A stretch of 64,000 nucleotides of DNA from DUOA01 sp012839095 (GTDB lineage: Bacteria > Bacillota > Clostridia > Caldicoprobacterales > DTU083): positions 160,444-224,443 of the forward strand of contig JBMNJE010000003.1 in the NCBI GenBank assembly GCA_050951505.1, written 5' to 3'. Of this stretch, positions 52,960-61,130 are shown in pieces. How positions within the stretch are numbered: the stretch's first letter is position 1; each line of letters begins with the position of its first letter. The position numbers and the translations under genes are program-made. The notes under the pieces were generated by a model, which saw only the letters and a list, made by a program, of their open reading frames with translations, had not been told where the DNA came from and searched no databases.

Positions 52960-54738
52960 ATTTATACAGCACTGTACCGGCAATGGCGTCCGGACACCTT
53001 TCAGGATGTTGTAGGCCAGGATACCATAGTACGCACCCTGAAAAATCAGCTTTCCGGCGGCCGCATTGCACATGCCTATCTGTTCTGCGGCTCAAGGGGT
53101 ACGGGAAAGACCAGCACGGCCAAAATATTTGCAAGGGCCATCAACTGCATGTCTCCTACGGAGCATGGTCCCTGCGGGGAGTGCGAGGTCTGCATCAATC
53201 TGTCTTCGGACAGCAACATGGATATTTTTGAAATTGATGCCGCATCCAACAACGGCGTAGATGAAATACGTGATTTGAGGGATAAGGTCCGGTTTCCGCC
53301 TGCGATTGGAAGGTACAAGGTATATATCATAGACGAGGTTCACATGCTGTCCATAGGAGCCTTCAATGCTCTTCTTAAAACATTGGAGGAACCGCCTGCT
53401 CATGCTGTCTTTATTTTAGCCACCACTGAGCCTCACAAGCTGCCTGCCACCATTCTTTCCCGCTGTCAGAGATACAATTTCAAGAGAATCCCTCAAAAAG
53501 TAATGGTAGAGAGAATGCAGGCCATCTGCAGCAGCATGAATATTTCCGTTGAAGAATCCGGTCTGCATACCATTGCCCGCTGGGCTGAAGGCGGTATGCG
53601 GGATGCACTCAGCCTTCTGGATCAATGCATGAGTTTTTGCGGCAGTCATATAACCAATGATGAGATCCTTGCCATCCTCGGGACTGCTGACCAGGGTTTT
53701 CTGTTTCAGGCGGCTGATGACATACTGGTCGGCAATCTTCAGGGTCTGCTGCATAAAATAGGCCGGATTTTGGACGATGGGAAGGATCTCACCGTCTTTT
53801 TGCGGGATTTGCTGCACCATATGAGAAATCTGCTGATTGTCAAAGCCTGCAGCAATCCGGAAAACCTGCTGGATGCAGCAGGTTCTACCCTGGACCGGCT
53901 GCGAAAACAAGCAGAAGGGGCCGGAGAGGCAAGGCTGATTCGTTCCATTGAAGTGTTGTCACCATTGGAATCGGAAATGAGATACAGCAGTCAGCCCCGG
54001 ATATTGATGGAACTTGCTGCTGTCAGGCTTTGCAGGCCAGAGGAGGAAGTCTCCCTGGAGGCTCTTAAGGATCGGGTGGAATACCTGGAAAAGAGACTGA
54101 AGAACGGGGCAGCGGCAATAACCGATTCATCGCTATCTAAAACCCAGGAATATGATATTCCGTACGCTGTTACAAGAGAACAGTCTTTTGACCCGGCAAT
54201 GGATGCTTCCCTTCCGCCGGTTCCGCCTGATATACAGGACGATAACGGCACAGAGGAAGACCTGTCTTCTCTGTATTATGAAGAAGTGGATAAAAAAAGC
54301 TCAGATAAAACCGAATCCCAAAGCAGTAAAAAGGTGAAACCTGAGGAAAAAAAGGCTGCAGCCAATGCCCCTGCTGCAAATACCGGTACGGGCAGCCTTA
54401 TAGCGGCCTGGCCTGACATTTTGGAGATTATCAGCCGGGAAAGGCCGTCCATCCATGTTATTCTGGCAGACGCAAGGCCTCTGCCGGACAAGAAAGGCGT
54501 TCTTTCTCTGGTGTTCCCGCCATCTCTGGGATTTCATGTTATGCTGATTGAGCAGGAAAACAACTGCACCTTCATTGAAGAAACGGTGGAGAAGGTTACG
54601 GGAACCAAGGTCAGGGTAAAATGCCTGCTGGAGGATCAGTTGGATGAGCAGGCAGCGGCTGCTGACGATGATTATGTGGTAAAAAGAGCCATAGAGGTTT
54701 TCGGTGAGCATCTGGTTGAGGTTGTGGAAGAGGAATGA
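52960..54738 (+). CDS. dnaX: DNA polymerase III gamma/tau subunit
   Basis: A 592-codon dnaX. The conserved N-terminus YTALYRQWRPDTFQDVVGQD begins one codon after ATT 52960, which stands where other DnaX proteins have Met. The frame has a TGA nine bases upstream and no ATG, GTG or TTG in between. AGGTGA (52948-52953) is six bases before the ATT. The clamp-loader ATPase has Walker A GSRGTGKTS (about 44-52), zinc cysteines in CGECEVC, DEVHML, and the sensor segment ATTEPHKLPATILSRCQR. The tau-specific C-terminus is acidic then folded. It is in operon with ybaB and recR. Confidence 0.92.
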   Translation: MYTALYRQWRPDTFQDVVGQDTIVRTLKNQLSGGRIAHAYLFCGSRGTGKTSTAKIFARAINCMSPTEHGPCGECEVCINLSSDSNMDIFEIDAASNNGVDEIRDLRDKVRFPPAIGRYKVYIIDEVHMLSIGAFNALLKTLEEPPAHAVFILATTEPHKLPATILSRCQRYNFKRIPQKVMVERMQAICSSMNISVEESGLHTIARWAEGGMRDALSLLDQCMSFCGSHITNDEILAILGTADQGFLFQAADDILVGNLQGLLHKIGRILDDGKDLTVFLRDLLHHMRNLLIVKACSNPENLLDAAGSTLDRLRKQAEGAGEARLIRSIEVLSPLESEMRYSSQPRILMELAAVRLCRPEEEVSLEALKDRVEYLEKRLKNGAAAITDSSLSKTQEYDIPYAVTREQSFDPAMDASLPPVPPDIQDDNGTEEDLSSLYYEEVDKKSSDKTESQSSKKVKPEEKKAAANAPAANTGTGSLIAAWPDILEIISRERPSIHVILADARPLPDKKGVLSLVFPPSLGFHVMLIEQENNCTFIEETVEKVTGTKVRVKCLLEDQLDEQAAAADDDYVVKRAIEVFGEHLVEVVEEE

Positions 54739-54843
54739 CCCATATCTTCTCAACAAAATGACTATTACAGGTTTGACTAATTAATCAATATGGTATAATG
54801 AAACTGTCTTGTGTGGAAATTTAGTTTCGAGGAGGAATAAAAT

Positions 54844-55185
54844 ATGGCAAGAGGTGGATTTCCCGGCGGCATGGGGAATATGAACAACCTGATGAAGCAG
54901 GCCAAGAAAATGCAGGAGCAGATGCTGAAGATGCAGCAGGAGCTGGAGGAAAAGACGGTGGAAGCCACTGTGGGCGGGGGAATGGTTACCGTTGTTGCCA
55001 ATGGCAAGAAGGAAATTCTGGAAATTGATATAAAGCCCGAAGTGGTAGATCCGGATGATATAGAGATGCTGCAGGATTTGATTATAGCCGCTGTTAATGA
55101 AGCAGTCAGAAAAGCTGATGAAATGGTACAGGGAGAAATGGCCAGACTGACCGGCGGAATGGGGATTCCTCCCGGATTATTTTAA
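54844..55185 (+). CDS. ybaB: YbaB/EbfC family nucleoid-associated protein
   Basis: A 113-residue DNA-binding dimer. The N-terminus ARGGFPGGMGNMNNLMKQAKKMQEQM and the central GGGMVTVVANGKKEILEI are standard for the family. It sits between dnaX and recR as in most Bacillota. GAGGAGGAATAAAAT precedes ATG 54844. It coats DNA and may assist recombination. Confidence 0.95.
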   Translation: MARGGFPGGMGNMNNLMKQAKKMQEQMLKMQQELEEKTVEATVGGGMVTVVANGKKEILEIDIKPEVVDPDDIEMLQDLIIAAVNEAVRKADEMVQGEMARLTGGMGIPPGLF

Positions 55186-55221
55186 ATAAAAAACGATTTA
55201 GGGAAAGCGGTGTGGAAACCC

Positions 55222-55821
55222 ATGAATTATTATATCGAGCCTATAGCCCGCTTGATGAACGAGCTGTCCAGGCTGCCTGGCATCGGTGGAAAAACTGCCC
55301 AGCGCCTGGCTTTTCATATTATCGATATGCCCAGGGACAGGGTGCTGGATCTGACCAAGGCCATTATTAAGGCCAAAGAAGAGGTTAAGTACTGCAAGGT
55401 CTGCTGCAATATGACGGATCGGGATGTCTGTGCTGTCTGCAGCAGCCACAGCAGGGATCATTCTCTTATCTGTGTAGTTAAAGATCCCAGGGATGTCATA
55501 GCCATGGAAAAGATGCGGGATTATAACGGGGTATACCATGTTCTTCACGGCAACATCTCGCCTATGGAAGGCATCGGTCCGGATGATATCCGAATAAAAG
55601 AGTTGCTTCACAGGCTGGGCAGCGGCGAGGTAAAAGAGGTTATTCTTGCCACCAATCCCGATGTGGAGGGTGAAGCAACAGCCATCTATCTTGCCAGGCT
55701 GCTGAAACCCATGGGAATCCGGGTTACCCGGATTGCTCACGGCATTCCTGTGGGCGGCGATCTGGAATATGCCGATGAGGTGACGTTGTCAAAGGCTTTG
55801 GAAGGCCGGAGAGAGATTTAA
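55222..55821 (+). CDS. recR: Recombination protein RecR
   Basis: A 199-residue RecR of the RecFOR gap-repair pathway. It has an N-terminal helix-hairpin-helix (LSRLPGIGGKTAQRLAFHI), a four-cysteine zinc finger (CKVCCNMTDRDVCAVC), a TOPRIM domain and the C-terminal GIPVGGDLEYADEVTLSKAL. ATG 55222 (MNYYIEPIARL) is the family start; the GTG at 55210 is too far upstream. Last gene of the dnaX operon. Confidence 0.96.
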   Translation: MNYYIEPIARLMNELSRLPGIGGKTAQRLAFHIIDMPRDRVLDLTKAIIKAKEEVKYCKVCCNMTDRDVCAVCSSHSRDHSLICVVKDPRDVIAMEKMRDYNGVYHVLHGNISPMEGIGPDDIRIKELLHRLGSGEVKEVILATNPDVEGEATAIYLARLLKPMGIRVTRIAHGIPVGGDLEYADEVTLSKALEGRREI

Positions 55822-55903
55822 GGGAATAGGGTAAGATGTCTCCATCAAATAAACTCCTATCATTATGTAAATTCTCGATAGGAAGTAAATAAAGTTATAT
55901 CAG

Positions 55904-55953
55904 GAAACATGGTTTATTAGGGATTAGGAATCTCGGGTAAGCCATGTTTTTTT
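55904..55953 (+). terminator. Intrinsic terminator of the dnaX-ybaB-recR operon
   Basis: AACATGGTTTA pairs with TAAGCCATGTT (one G-U pair) and is followed by seven T residues. The loop is long, about 20 bases. Confidence 0.7.
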
Positions 55954-55956
55954 GTT

Positions 55957-57040
55957 AGGATATTTTGGGATAAAGGTATAAGTAATAAGGCTGGAACCTA
56001 GGTAATTCAATGGATTGAAAGATTGAATGGAAAAGAAAATGGAGAGGAGAAATGGATAGAATTCTCCTTAAACCTTCTCCCTAAACCCTCGATTTTATTA
56101 GTACTTTATTTTCATTTTTTGCCCTGATTTTTAAGAAATACAAGGACTTTAGAGGGCAGATTCAAGGGAAAAGGGCATAAGTGGGAAATAAGGGACGAAA
56201 AAACAGGTCAGTGTTTTCAAGGGTTTGAGGGGTGTTGGTGAGAGAACTTTATTTGAAAAAGGTGAGGAGTTTGTTTGATGAACACATAGTTAGGAACAAG
56301 GAAAAAGGGGTAAGGAATATAGGAAATAAAAAAGACAGGATATAAGGGTTAATTAGTTGTTGTAAAAAGGAAATAAAGTAGTGGTATTTGAAGGGATAAG
56401 GAATTAGGGAAAGTATTGGGAATACAGGGTTTAGTTAAGTTTTAAGGTTAAAGGGATATGGAGATTAAAGGTAATTCGTGTAAGGACTTTATTTACTTTT
56501 ACTATACAACATAGGCCTTTTTTTCTGTTTCTCAAAATGATGTTGCGAAAAATTCTAGAAACAGAAAAGTTCTTGTATTGCAGAAAAGTAGTTACAAAAA
56601 GAAAATAAAGTTCTTAGATGGTGTTTTACCCACATTTCTTGATACAAGAATGGGGATAAAGTATATAAAATATAACGGGAATGTGGATAAAAGGGCAAAT
56701 AAATTAGGACCTTATTTGCATTTCCTATAGAACATGCCCTATTTTTTCTGTAAGGAAAATTCTATCAAAATGAAAATAAAGTTGTATTATTTATATCAAT
56801 ATAGGAAACTGGTTGTGGAAGGGGTTAAGAGGGTATTAGAGGAATTGGTTAAAAAGTGGTAAGGTGTAAGGAAGTAGGTGCTTTTACAGGCTATATAGTG
56901 TAAAATAAAGGTATATGGTATGGTTTGGTAAAATATGAATATAACAATATTCTTAAGTTTTATCATAGCAGTAAAAAGATGTAACATATGAACGATATAA
57001 ACAACTCAATAAATAGTAATTTGTTGATTAAAAATTAAAG
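55957..57040. repeat. C-poor non-coding tract with recurring nine-base word
   Basis: About 1.1 kb with no credible gene. From about 56,160 to 56,480 the + strand is strongly purine-rich with very little C. The word AAATAAAGT or its complement ACTTTATTT occurs at 56103, 56246, 56371, 56486, 56603 and 56774, plus 55887 just outside and near-matches at 56656, 56709 and 56903. Three head-to-head pairs bound segments 56246-56379, 56486-56611 and 56709-56782. The last two share CTATA-x-AACAT, TTTTTTCTGT and GAAAATTCTA, so they look like diverged copies. The second contains a perfect 12-bp hairpin (TTTTCTGTTTCT and its complement). Confidence 0.5.
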
Positions 57041-57050
57041 GGGGATAATC

Positions 57051-57716
57051 ATGAATAACAAGTATGATAAATGTGTGAATGAATGGAATAATATTTTTTC
57101 AAAGGAAATACCTAACGTTCCAACGAAGTCAACCTCTGGAAATGAAACCCTTGATAAAGGAATTAGGTGGATTTGTAATGGGACAGAGAAAATTCTCGAT
57201 TTTGGATGTGGCAATGGCACTATGCTATTTTTATGTGCTATAAATGGAACAAAACTTAATATTGGAATTGATTTATCAGAAAAGGCAATTGAAGTTGCAG
57301 AAAAAAGAGCAGAGCAAATGACGCAAGGAGAATTTGATTTTAGTCAAGGCGGAATTGATAAATTAAAGAATATAGATGATTCAGAGGTTGATGCAGTGAT
57401 TTTATCTAATATTATAGATAATTTGTATCCTGATGATGCAGAGGTTCTAATGAATGAAGTGGAGAGGGTTTTAAAAGAAAATGGTAAAGTTTTAGTTAAA
57501 GTGAATCCATACGTAACAACAGAACAAATATCAGAATGGAATATAAAGGTTGTAAAGGATAATTTACTTGATGATGGATTGATTTTATGGAATAATACAA
57601 CAGATGAATGGATAAAGTTCTTTGAAAGAAAATTTGATATAAGACAATACGAAGAAATTTATTATCCCGAATATGAACAATATAATAGAATGTTTTGGCT
57701 TGTTAAGAGAATATAA
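57051..57716 (+). CDS. Class I SAM-dependent methyltransferase, AT-rich
   Basis: A 221-residue Rossmann-fold methyltransferase. Motif I is DFGCGNGT (50-57), the acidic ligand after beta-2 is in NIGIDLSEKAIEVAEKRAE, and the later motifs EVDAVILSNIIDNL and VERVLKENGKVLVKV follow. The substrate is unknown. Codon use is far more AT-rich than the genes on either side of this region, which suggests transfer. AAAGGGGGAT precedes ATG 57051. Confidence 0.8.
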   Translation: MNNKYDKCVNEWNNIFSKEIPNVPTKSTSGNETLDKGIRWICNGTEKILDFGCGNGTMLFLCAINGTKLNIGIDLSEKAIEVAEKRAEQMTQGEFDFSQGGIDKLKNIDDSEVDAVILSNIIDNLYPDDAEVLMNEVERVLKENGKVLVKVNPYVTTEQISEWNIKVVKDNLLDDGLILWNNTTDEWIKFFERKFDIRQYEEIYYPEYEQYNRMFWLVKRI

Positions 57717-57837
57717 TGATGTATTGATTATGGTGTGGAACCATGCTCGATAAATTCTAATTTTTAGGGATGATATAACATAACTTTAGATTCAGTTCTG
57801 TCGTATTTTATTATGTGCACTAATTGTGGGGGCTATC

Positions 57838-57996
57838 ATGTTTGAATATATTAGATTGAAAAGAATAATGTGCTACGGGACTTGCCCCGTTTATAGTGTA
57901 ATAGTACATAACGAGGGCAATGTAATTTATAATGGGGAAATTATTATAAAGCGTAATGGAGGGATAACAAGTGCAAAAGTATTCTATACATTTTGA
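57838..57996 (+). pseudogene. Truncated DUF6438-like gene fragment
   Basis: A 52-codon frame starting MFEYIRLKRIMCYGTCPVYS, which matches the beginning of DUF6438 (a C-x-G-x-C-P-x-Y motif and a following strand with GNVIYNGE). The family is about twice as long; here the frame stops after about 50 residues and no continuation is seen in other frames. GTGGGGG precedes the ATG. It overlaps the next broken gene by 26 bases. Confidence 0.5.
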
Positions 57997-58350
57997 GATA
58001 TCACAAGGACGTAAAACTAAGAATGGAATGCTAGTTCCAACTAATTATAATTTTGGGAACCATTACCATCTTATTTTTTAAAAAAATGTACTCATTTTAG
58101 AATTGACTGCTGGATTGATGAAGAAACAGCCATTGAAAGAGCAGAAGTTTTTGGAAGAATTCTTGATACAGGTATAGATAACATGAAAGTTTTCACTGGA
58201 GAAATTACAGAAGAATTTGTAATTGAATTAATACATAATCCTTTTGATGAGGAAGACAAGATAAAATGGTTTAGCATCTTTTTCATGGATGAGGATAAGT
58301 ATGTTTTTTCAGCGGAAATTAAGGTAAACGGCCAAATCATCTTTTTCTAA
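57971..58350 (+). pseudogene. Gene interrupted by a frameshift at a T6-A7 run
   Basis: GTG 57971, preceded by GGAGGG, opens a frame (MQKYSIHFEISQGRKTKNGM...) that ends at 58081 inside TTTTTTAAAAAAA (58074-58086). The -1 frame then continues without stop to 58350 (KKCTHFRIDCWIDEETAIERAE...IIFF). Joined, they give about 126 residues of one plausible acidic protein. I do not recognise the family. The cause is most likely loss of one base in the homopolymer; slippage during expression or a sequencing error is possible. Confidence 0.5.
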
Positions 58351-58406
58351 TTTTACACGGTAACTGTTTTGGTACTTATTATAAATTATAGAAAGAAGGG
58401 ATTGAA

Positions 58407-58850
58407 TTGAAGACAGTACGCCGGCTGCTGCTGGTTCTGCAAGGTTTTGTCGGAATAGGCGCTTTAGCCGGAGGGCTGGCAGCAATAACTAATCCTAATG
58501 CTCCAATGGGAGTAACAACAGAGGCGCTGAAAAACTCACCTTTCAGCAATTTTCTTATTCCGGGCATCATATTATTTACAATAATTGGAATAGGAAATAT
58601 TATCAGTGCAATAACCCTGTGGTATGACTTTAGGTTTCAATGTTATATAAGCTGTGTCTTTAGCTGGGCGCTGGTCATCTGGATTATTGTACAATGTATA
58701 ATGCTTCAGGAAATTGTATATTTGCATGTCATATTTTTTATAATCGGTTTAGTTGAAGTTGTCCTTTCAGCTGTAATATTATTTAATCAGCGTCTGTTCC
58801 CGGCAGGCTTGATTATAAGCTTCGCAGAGAAACTAAGAATGCAACGCTGA
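58407..58850 (+). CDS. Four-helix membrane protein, uncharacterised
   Basis: A 147-residue protein with four predicted membrane helices (about 8-28, 49-71, 79-101 and 106-128). The loop after helix one holds ITNPNAPMGVTTEAL. It is not recognised beyond a general likeness to small Clostridia membrane proteins. TTG 58407 with GAAAGAAGGG upstream. Its base composition is closer to the main chromosome than the genes just upstream. Confidence 0.65.
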   Translation: MKTVRRLLLVLQGFVGIGALAGGLAAITNPNAPMGVTTEALKNSPFSNFLIPGIILFTIIGIGNIISAITLWYDFRFQCYISCVFSWALVIWIIVQCIMLQEIVYLHVIFFIIGLVEVVLSAVILFNQRLFPAGLIISFAEKLRMQR

Positions 58851-59030
58851 CAAAACTCACTGCTATATTTATATAGGATGACGGCATTTTATCCCAGGGC
58901 AATAACCTTTCCTTTAGTGATTTCCAGCAGGATTTCAGGAGTGAGTAGTACGCATCAGAGAAGGTTTTCCCCTGGAATTATCCCAAAAATGTTATGAAGA
59001 ATTACTGTGGATACAACCGAAAAAATACAT
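58851..59030. other. Short intergenic stretch before the insertion sequence
   Basis: No gene, promoter or terminator seen. It ends at the target-site duplication of the insertion sequence and was probably upstream DNA of the sugar ABC operon before the insertion. Confidence 0.4.
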
Positions 59031-59031
59031 A

Positions 59032-59048
59032 AAAACATATCAGGGTTA
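59032..59048 (+). repeat. Target-site duplication, left copy
   Basis: AAAACATATCAGGGTTA immediately left of the insertion sequence, identical to the copy at 60846-60862. Long duplications are known for the IS1202 group. Confidence 0.8.
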
Positions 59049-60845
59049 TGTCAATAATCTATGAAAATGTCACCTAAAAGCGAGTGGTTTTAATCAGTGA
59101 AAATGTCACCTTTACACCAAAAAATATACTAAGTAAAATCTACATCGCTAATGAGCATGTCAAGGGCCAAAAGCGTGGCTTATCCTTGACATACTCATTC
59201 CGCCATGCTGAGGGCTTACTTGCCGAGGGATGAAGGGAGAAAGCAAGCTAGAACACATATCCATACCCCCCGGAATTACCAGTATAGCATGGCGGCCGCT
59301 AACAACGAGCATTTTCAGATAAAGGCGCCTCGGGAATCAGCTAAAAAAGCAAGCTTTTCGCATTTAAGCGATAAAAAAGAGCATGGCGAAACAAGCCCTT
59401 GCAACAAATGGGGTAAAAGGGTATGATAGTATTATGGTTTAGGCCCATGCTCTGGTGGAACTGAATAAATCATTTAGCATTTCAATGATTTCAGTATCCG
59501 TTTCCTCATACGAGAGCATGGGTTTTTTATCTGGCGATTGGCGCCATGGGTGGTCATTTGCAGGTCTAATTCTTTTATGGCCTTGTGACTTAGAAGAACC
59601 TGCAACGGCCTTTTTAGGACGTTCAGCCAGTGCCTTGGTGTCATATACAACATCGGCATAGATAGCTTTTACACCGATTTTAGAGCTGCTTAAAACGGTA
59701 AGTTTGGCCTTTGGCATGGCAGCTGCTTTTTCACCGTTTTTAGCGAGCTGATAATATTGGCCTTTGTATGAGAAAGCTGAACCCTCGATAATGGTGCGCT
59801 CCTCTTTTATACAAAGAATATAGTCAAGATTGATGCTTGGCTCCAAGGCTCTAAAGGCTGGCGTGGGATCTTCTGGTTCCACTCCGAACTTCTTGTTATA
59901 TTCATCAATAAACGCTGCTAAGAAGGCATTTGCAGCTTCCATGGTAGTGATACCATGGATCTTGAACTCAACAGGAAGCCTGCTTTGGAGAGTGCCCCAT
60001 AGCCTTTCAATACGGCCTTTGGCTTGGGGGGAACTAGCTTTAATAATATTAATGCCCAGCTCCTCCATGGCTCTACCAAATTGGGTGAGGTTAACTACTT
60101 TGCCATCTAATTGTTCTTCAATAGATAACTTGCCATCATTGGGAGAGACAAATATAGTATGGCGATCGCAGTAGAGGCTGGTTGGAATACCGTGATTCGT
60201 AACTACTTGTCTTACAATTTCAAAGTATCCTTCCATACACTCATTGGGAGTAAAGTAAAGGGCAAGAATCTCGCCTGTAGCATCATCTATGGCACCATGA
60301 AGGTCAAAGCATTCTTCGCCAATAATCCATTCATGGGGAGATGCATCAATTTGAACCAACATACCTTTTTGAGGCTTTCTTTTCCTCCTATGATGCGCCT
60401 TACGTTTACGATGACTTTTGGGGCTCTTGATACCTGCTTCTATTAAAACCCTATGCACTGTAGAGTAACTTACTTGGATCTCCTCGTACTTTTCAAGAAG
60501 TTCCTGAAAGTGATTAAAATTGGCTTCTTCATACTTAGTCTGCTTAAGCTCGATGATAGAATCTCTGGTTTTATCCGGTACAGCATGCTTTGGTTTACGA
60601 CCTCTATTTTTATGGATGATGAACGCAGCTCCTTCTTGAATAACTCCTCCTTTTAATCGTATTACTTGGCGTTCACTGAGGTTTAAAAGCTCGGCAGCCT
60701 CTCGGATGGTTATTACCTTATCGATAGTTTGATTAATGACTCTGAGCCTGGTTATCTCTTTTTGAGTCATGTTGAATATCTCCTTTCGCATACATGACAT
60801 TTTATCAGAATAAATTCAACATGACATTATCATAGAATAACAACA
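59049..60845 (-). mobile_element. IS1202-like (ISNCY) insertion sequence, complete
   Basis: A 1797-bp element with 24-bp imperfect terminal inverted repeats beginning TGT (19 of 24 match) and a 17-bp target duplication. Each end carries two copies of a TGA(A/T)AATGTCA word: 59062-59075 and 59098-59111 on the left, 60795-60807 and 60822-60832 on the right. These are likely transposase-binding sites. One transposase gene fills the right three quarters; the left 390 bases are non-coding. All parts look intact, so it may be mobile. Confidence 0.82.
59439..60770 (-). CDS. ISNCY/IS1202-family DDE transposase
   Basis: A 443-residue transposase. The N-terminal helix-turn-helix is TIREAAELLNLSERQVIRLKGG (about 21-42). 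The RNase H-fold catalytic residues are probably Asp142 (VQIDASPHEW), Asp202 (LYCDRHTIF) and Glu255 (AKGRIERLWGT). A basic stretch (RKRKAHHRRKRK, about 121-132) lies between. ATG 60770 is preferred because AAAGGAG lies before it. The frame is uninterrupted. Confidence 0.92.
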   Translation of the reverse strand: MTQKEITRLRVINQTIDKVITIREAAELLNLSERQVIRLKGGVIQEGAAFIIHKNRGRKPKHAVPDKTRDSIIELKQTKYEEANFNHFQELLEKYEEIQVSYSTVHRVLIEAGIKSPKSHRKRKAHHRRKRKPQKGMLVQIDASPHEWIIGEECFDLHGAIDDATGEILALYFTPNECMEGYFEIVRQVVTNHGIPTSLYCDRHTIFVSPNDGKLSIEEQLDGKVVNLTQFGRAMEELGINIIKASSPQAKGRIERLWGTLQSRLPVEFKIHGITTMEAANAFLAAFIDEYNKKFGVEPEDPTPAFRALEPSINLDYILCIKEERTIIEGSAFSYKGQYYQLAKNGEKAAAMPKAKLTVLSSSKIGVKAIYADVVYDTKALAERPKKAVAGSSKSQGHKRIRPANDHPWRQSPDKKPMLSYEETDTEIIEMLNDLFSSTRAWA

Positions 60846-60862
60846 AAAACATATCAGGGTTA
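60846..60862 (+). repeat. Target-site duplication, right copy
   Basis: AAAACATATCAGGGTTA immediately right of the insertion sequence. The next bases are the TTGACA -35 box of the ABC operon promoter. Confidence 0.8.
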
Positions 60863-60891
60863 TTGACAAATTGCATAAAGCATTTTATACT
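60863..60891 (+). promoter_or_regulatory. Promoter of the sugar ABC operon
   Basis: TTGACA (60863-60868) and TATACT (60886-60891) with a 17-base spacer. The insertion sequence ends 17 bases upstream, so any upstream regulatory site has been displaced. Confidence 0.8.
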
Positions 60892-61000
60892 TAAGGCACA
60901 GGCTGGTCATAAATGTAAGTTATTGTTGCTGTGGATGTTAAAGGATGTAAAATCTGATATAACTTAATATATATTTATTTGATTACTTAGCAATTCTGTT

Positions 61001-61031
61001 ATTGTGACCAATGTGACATCGGTGTCACAAT
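61001..61031 (+). promoter_or_regulatory. Operator-like palindrome in the ABC operon leader
   Basis: ATTGTGAC (61001-61008) pairs with GTCACAAT (61024-61031), and inside it TGTGACA (61012-61018) pairs with TGTCACA (61023-61029). Overlapping alternative dyads of this kind suggest a repressor or activator site, identity unknown. Confidence 0.5.
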
Positions 61032-61051
61032 CGGCAAAGCCTGAATTTTGG

Positions 61052-61101
61052 AGCAGCTGCCTGCTCCCGCTAAAGCGGTAATCTGCCCGAAAGGGAGATT
61101 A
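61052..61101 (+). promoter_or_regulatory. Three consecutive hairpins before the ribosome site
   Basis: GGAGCAG/CTGCTCC, then CCGCT/AGCGG, then AATCTGCCC/GGGAGATT follow one another and end about 20 bases before the GGGAGG site of the binding-protein gene. They may stabilise the mRNA or regulate translation. Confidence 0.45.
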
Positions 61102-61130
61102 ATAGAAAAATAAAAAAGGGAGGAAAAGTC

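Noticed and set aside
55957..57040. CRISPR array
   Set aside because: The recurring word is only nine bases, appears in both orientations, spacing is irregular, and there are no cas genes.
58074..58086. Programmed -1 frameshift at the T6-A7 run
   Set aside because: No downstream stimulatory structure was seen and the neighbouring gene is also broken, so a simple base loss is more likely; kept only as an alternative.
59205..59426. A 73-codon frame inside the left part of the insertion sequence
   Set aside because: No ribosome site, no recognisable domain, and it lies in the usually non-coding flank of this element type; treated as chance.
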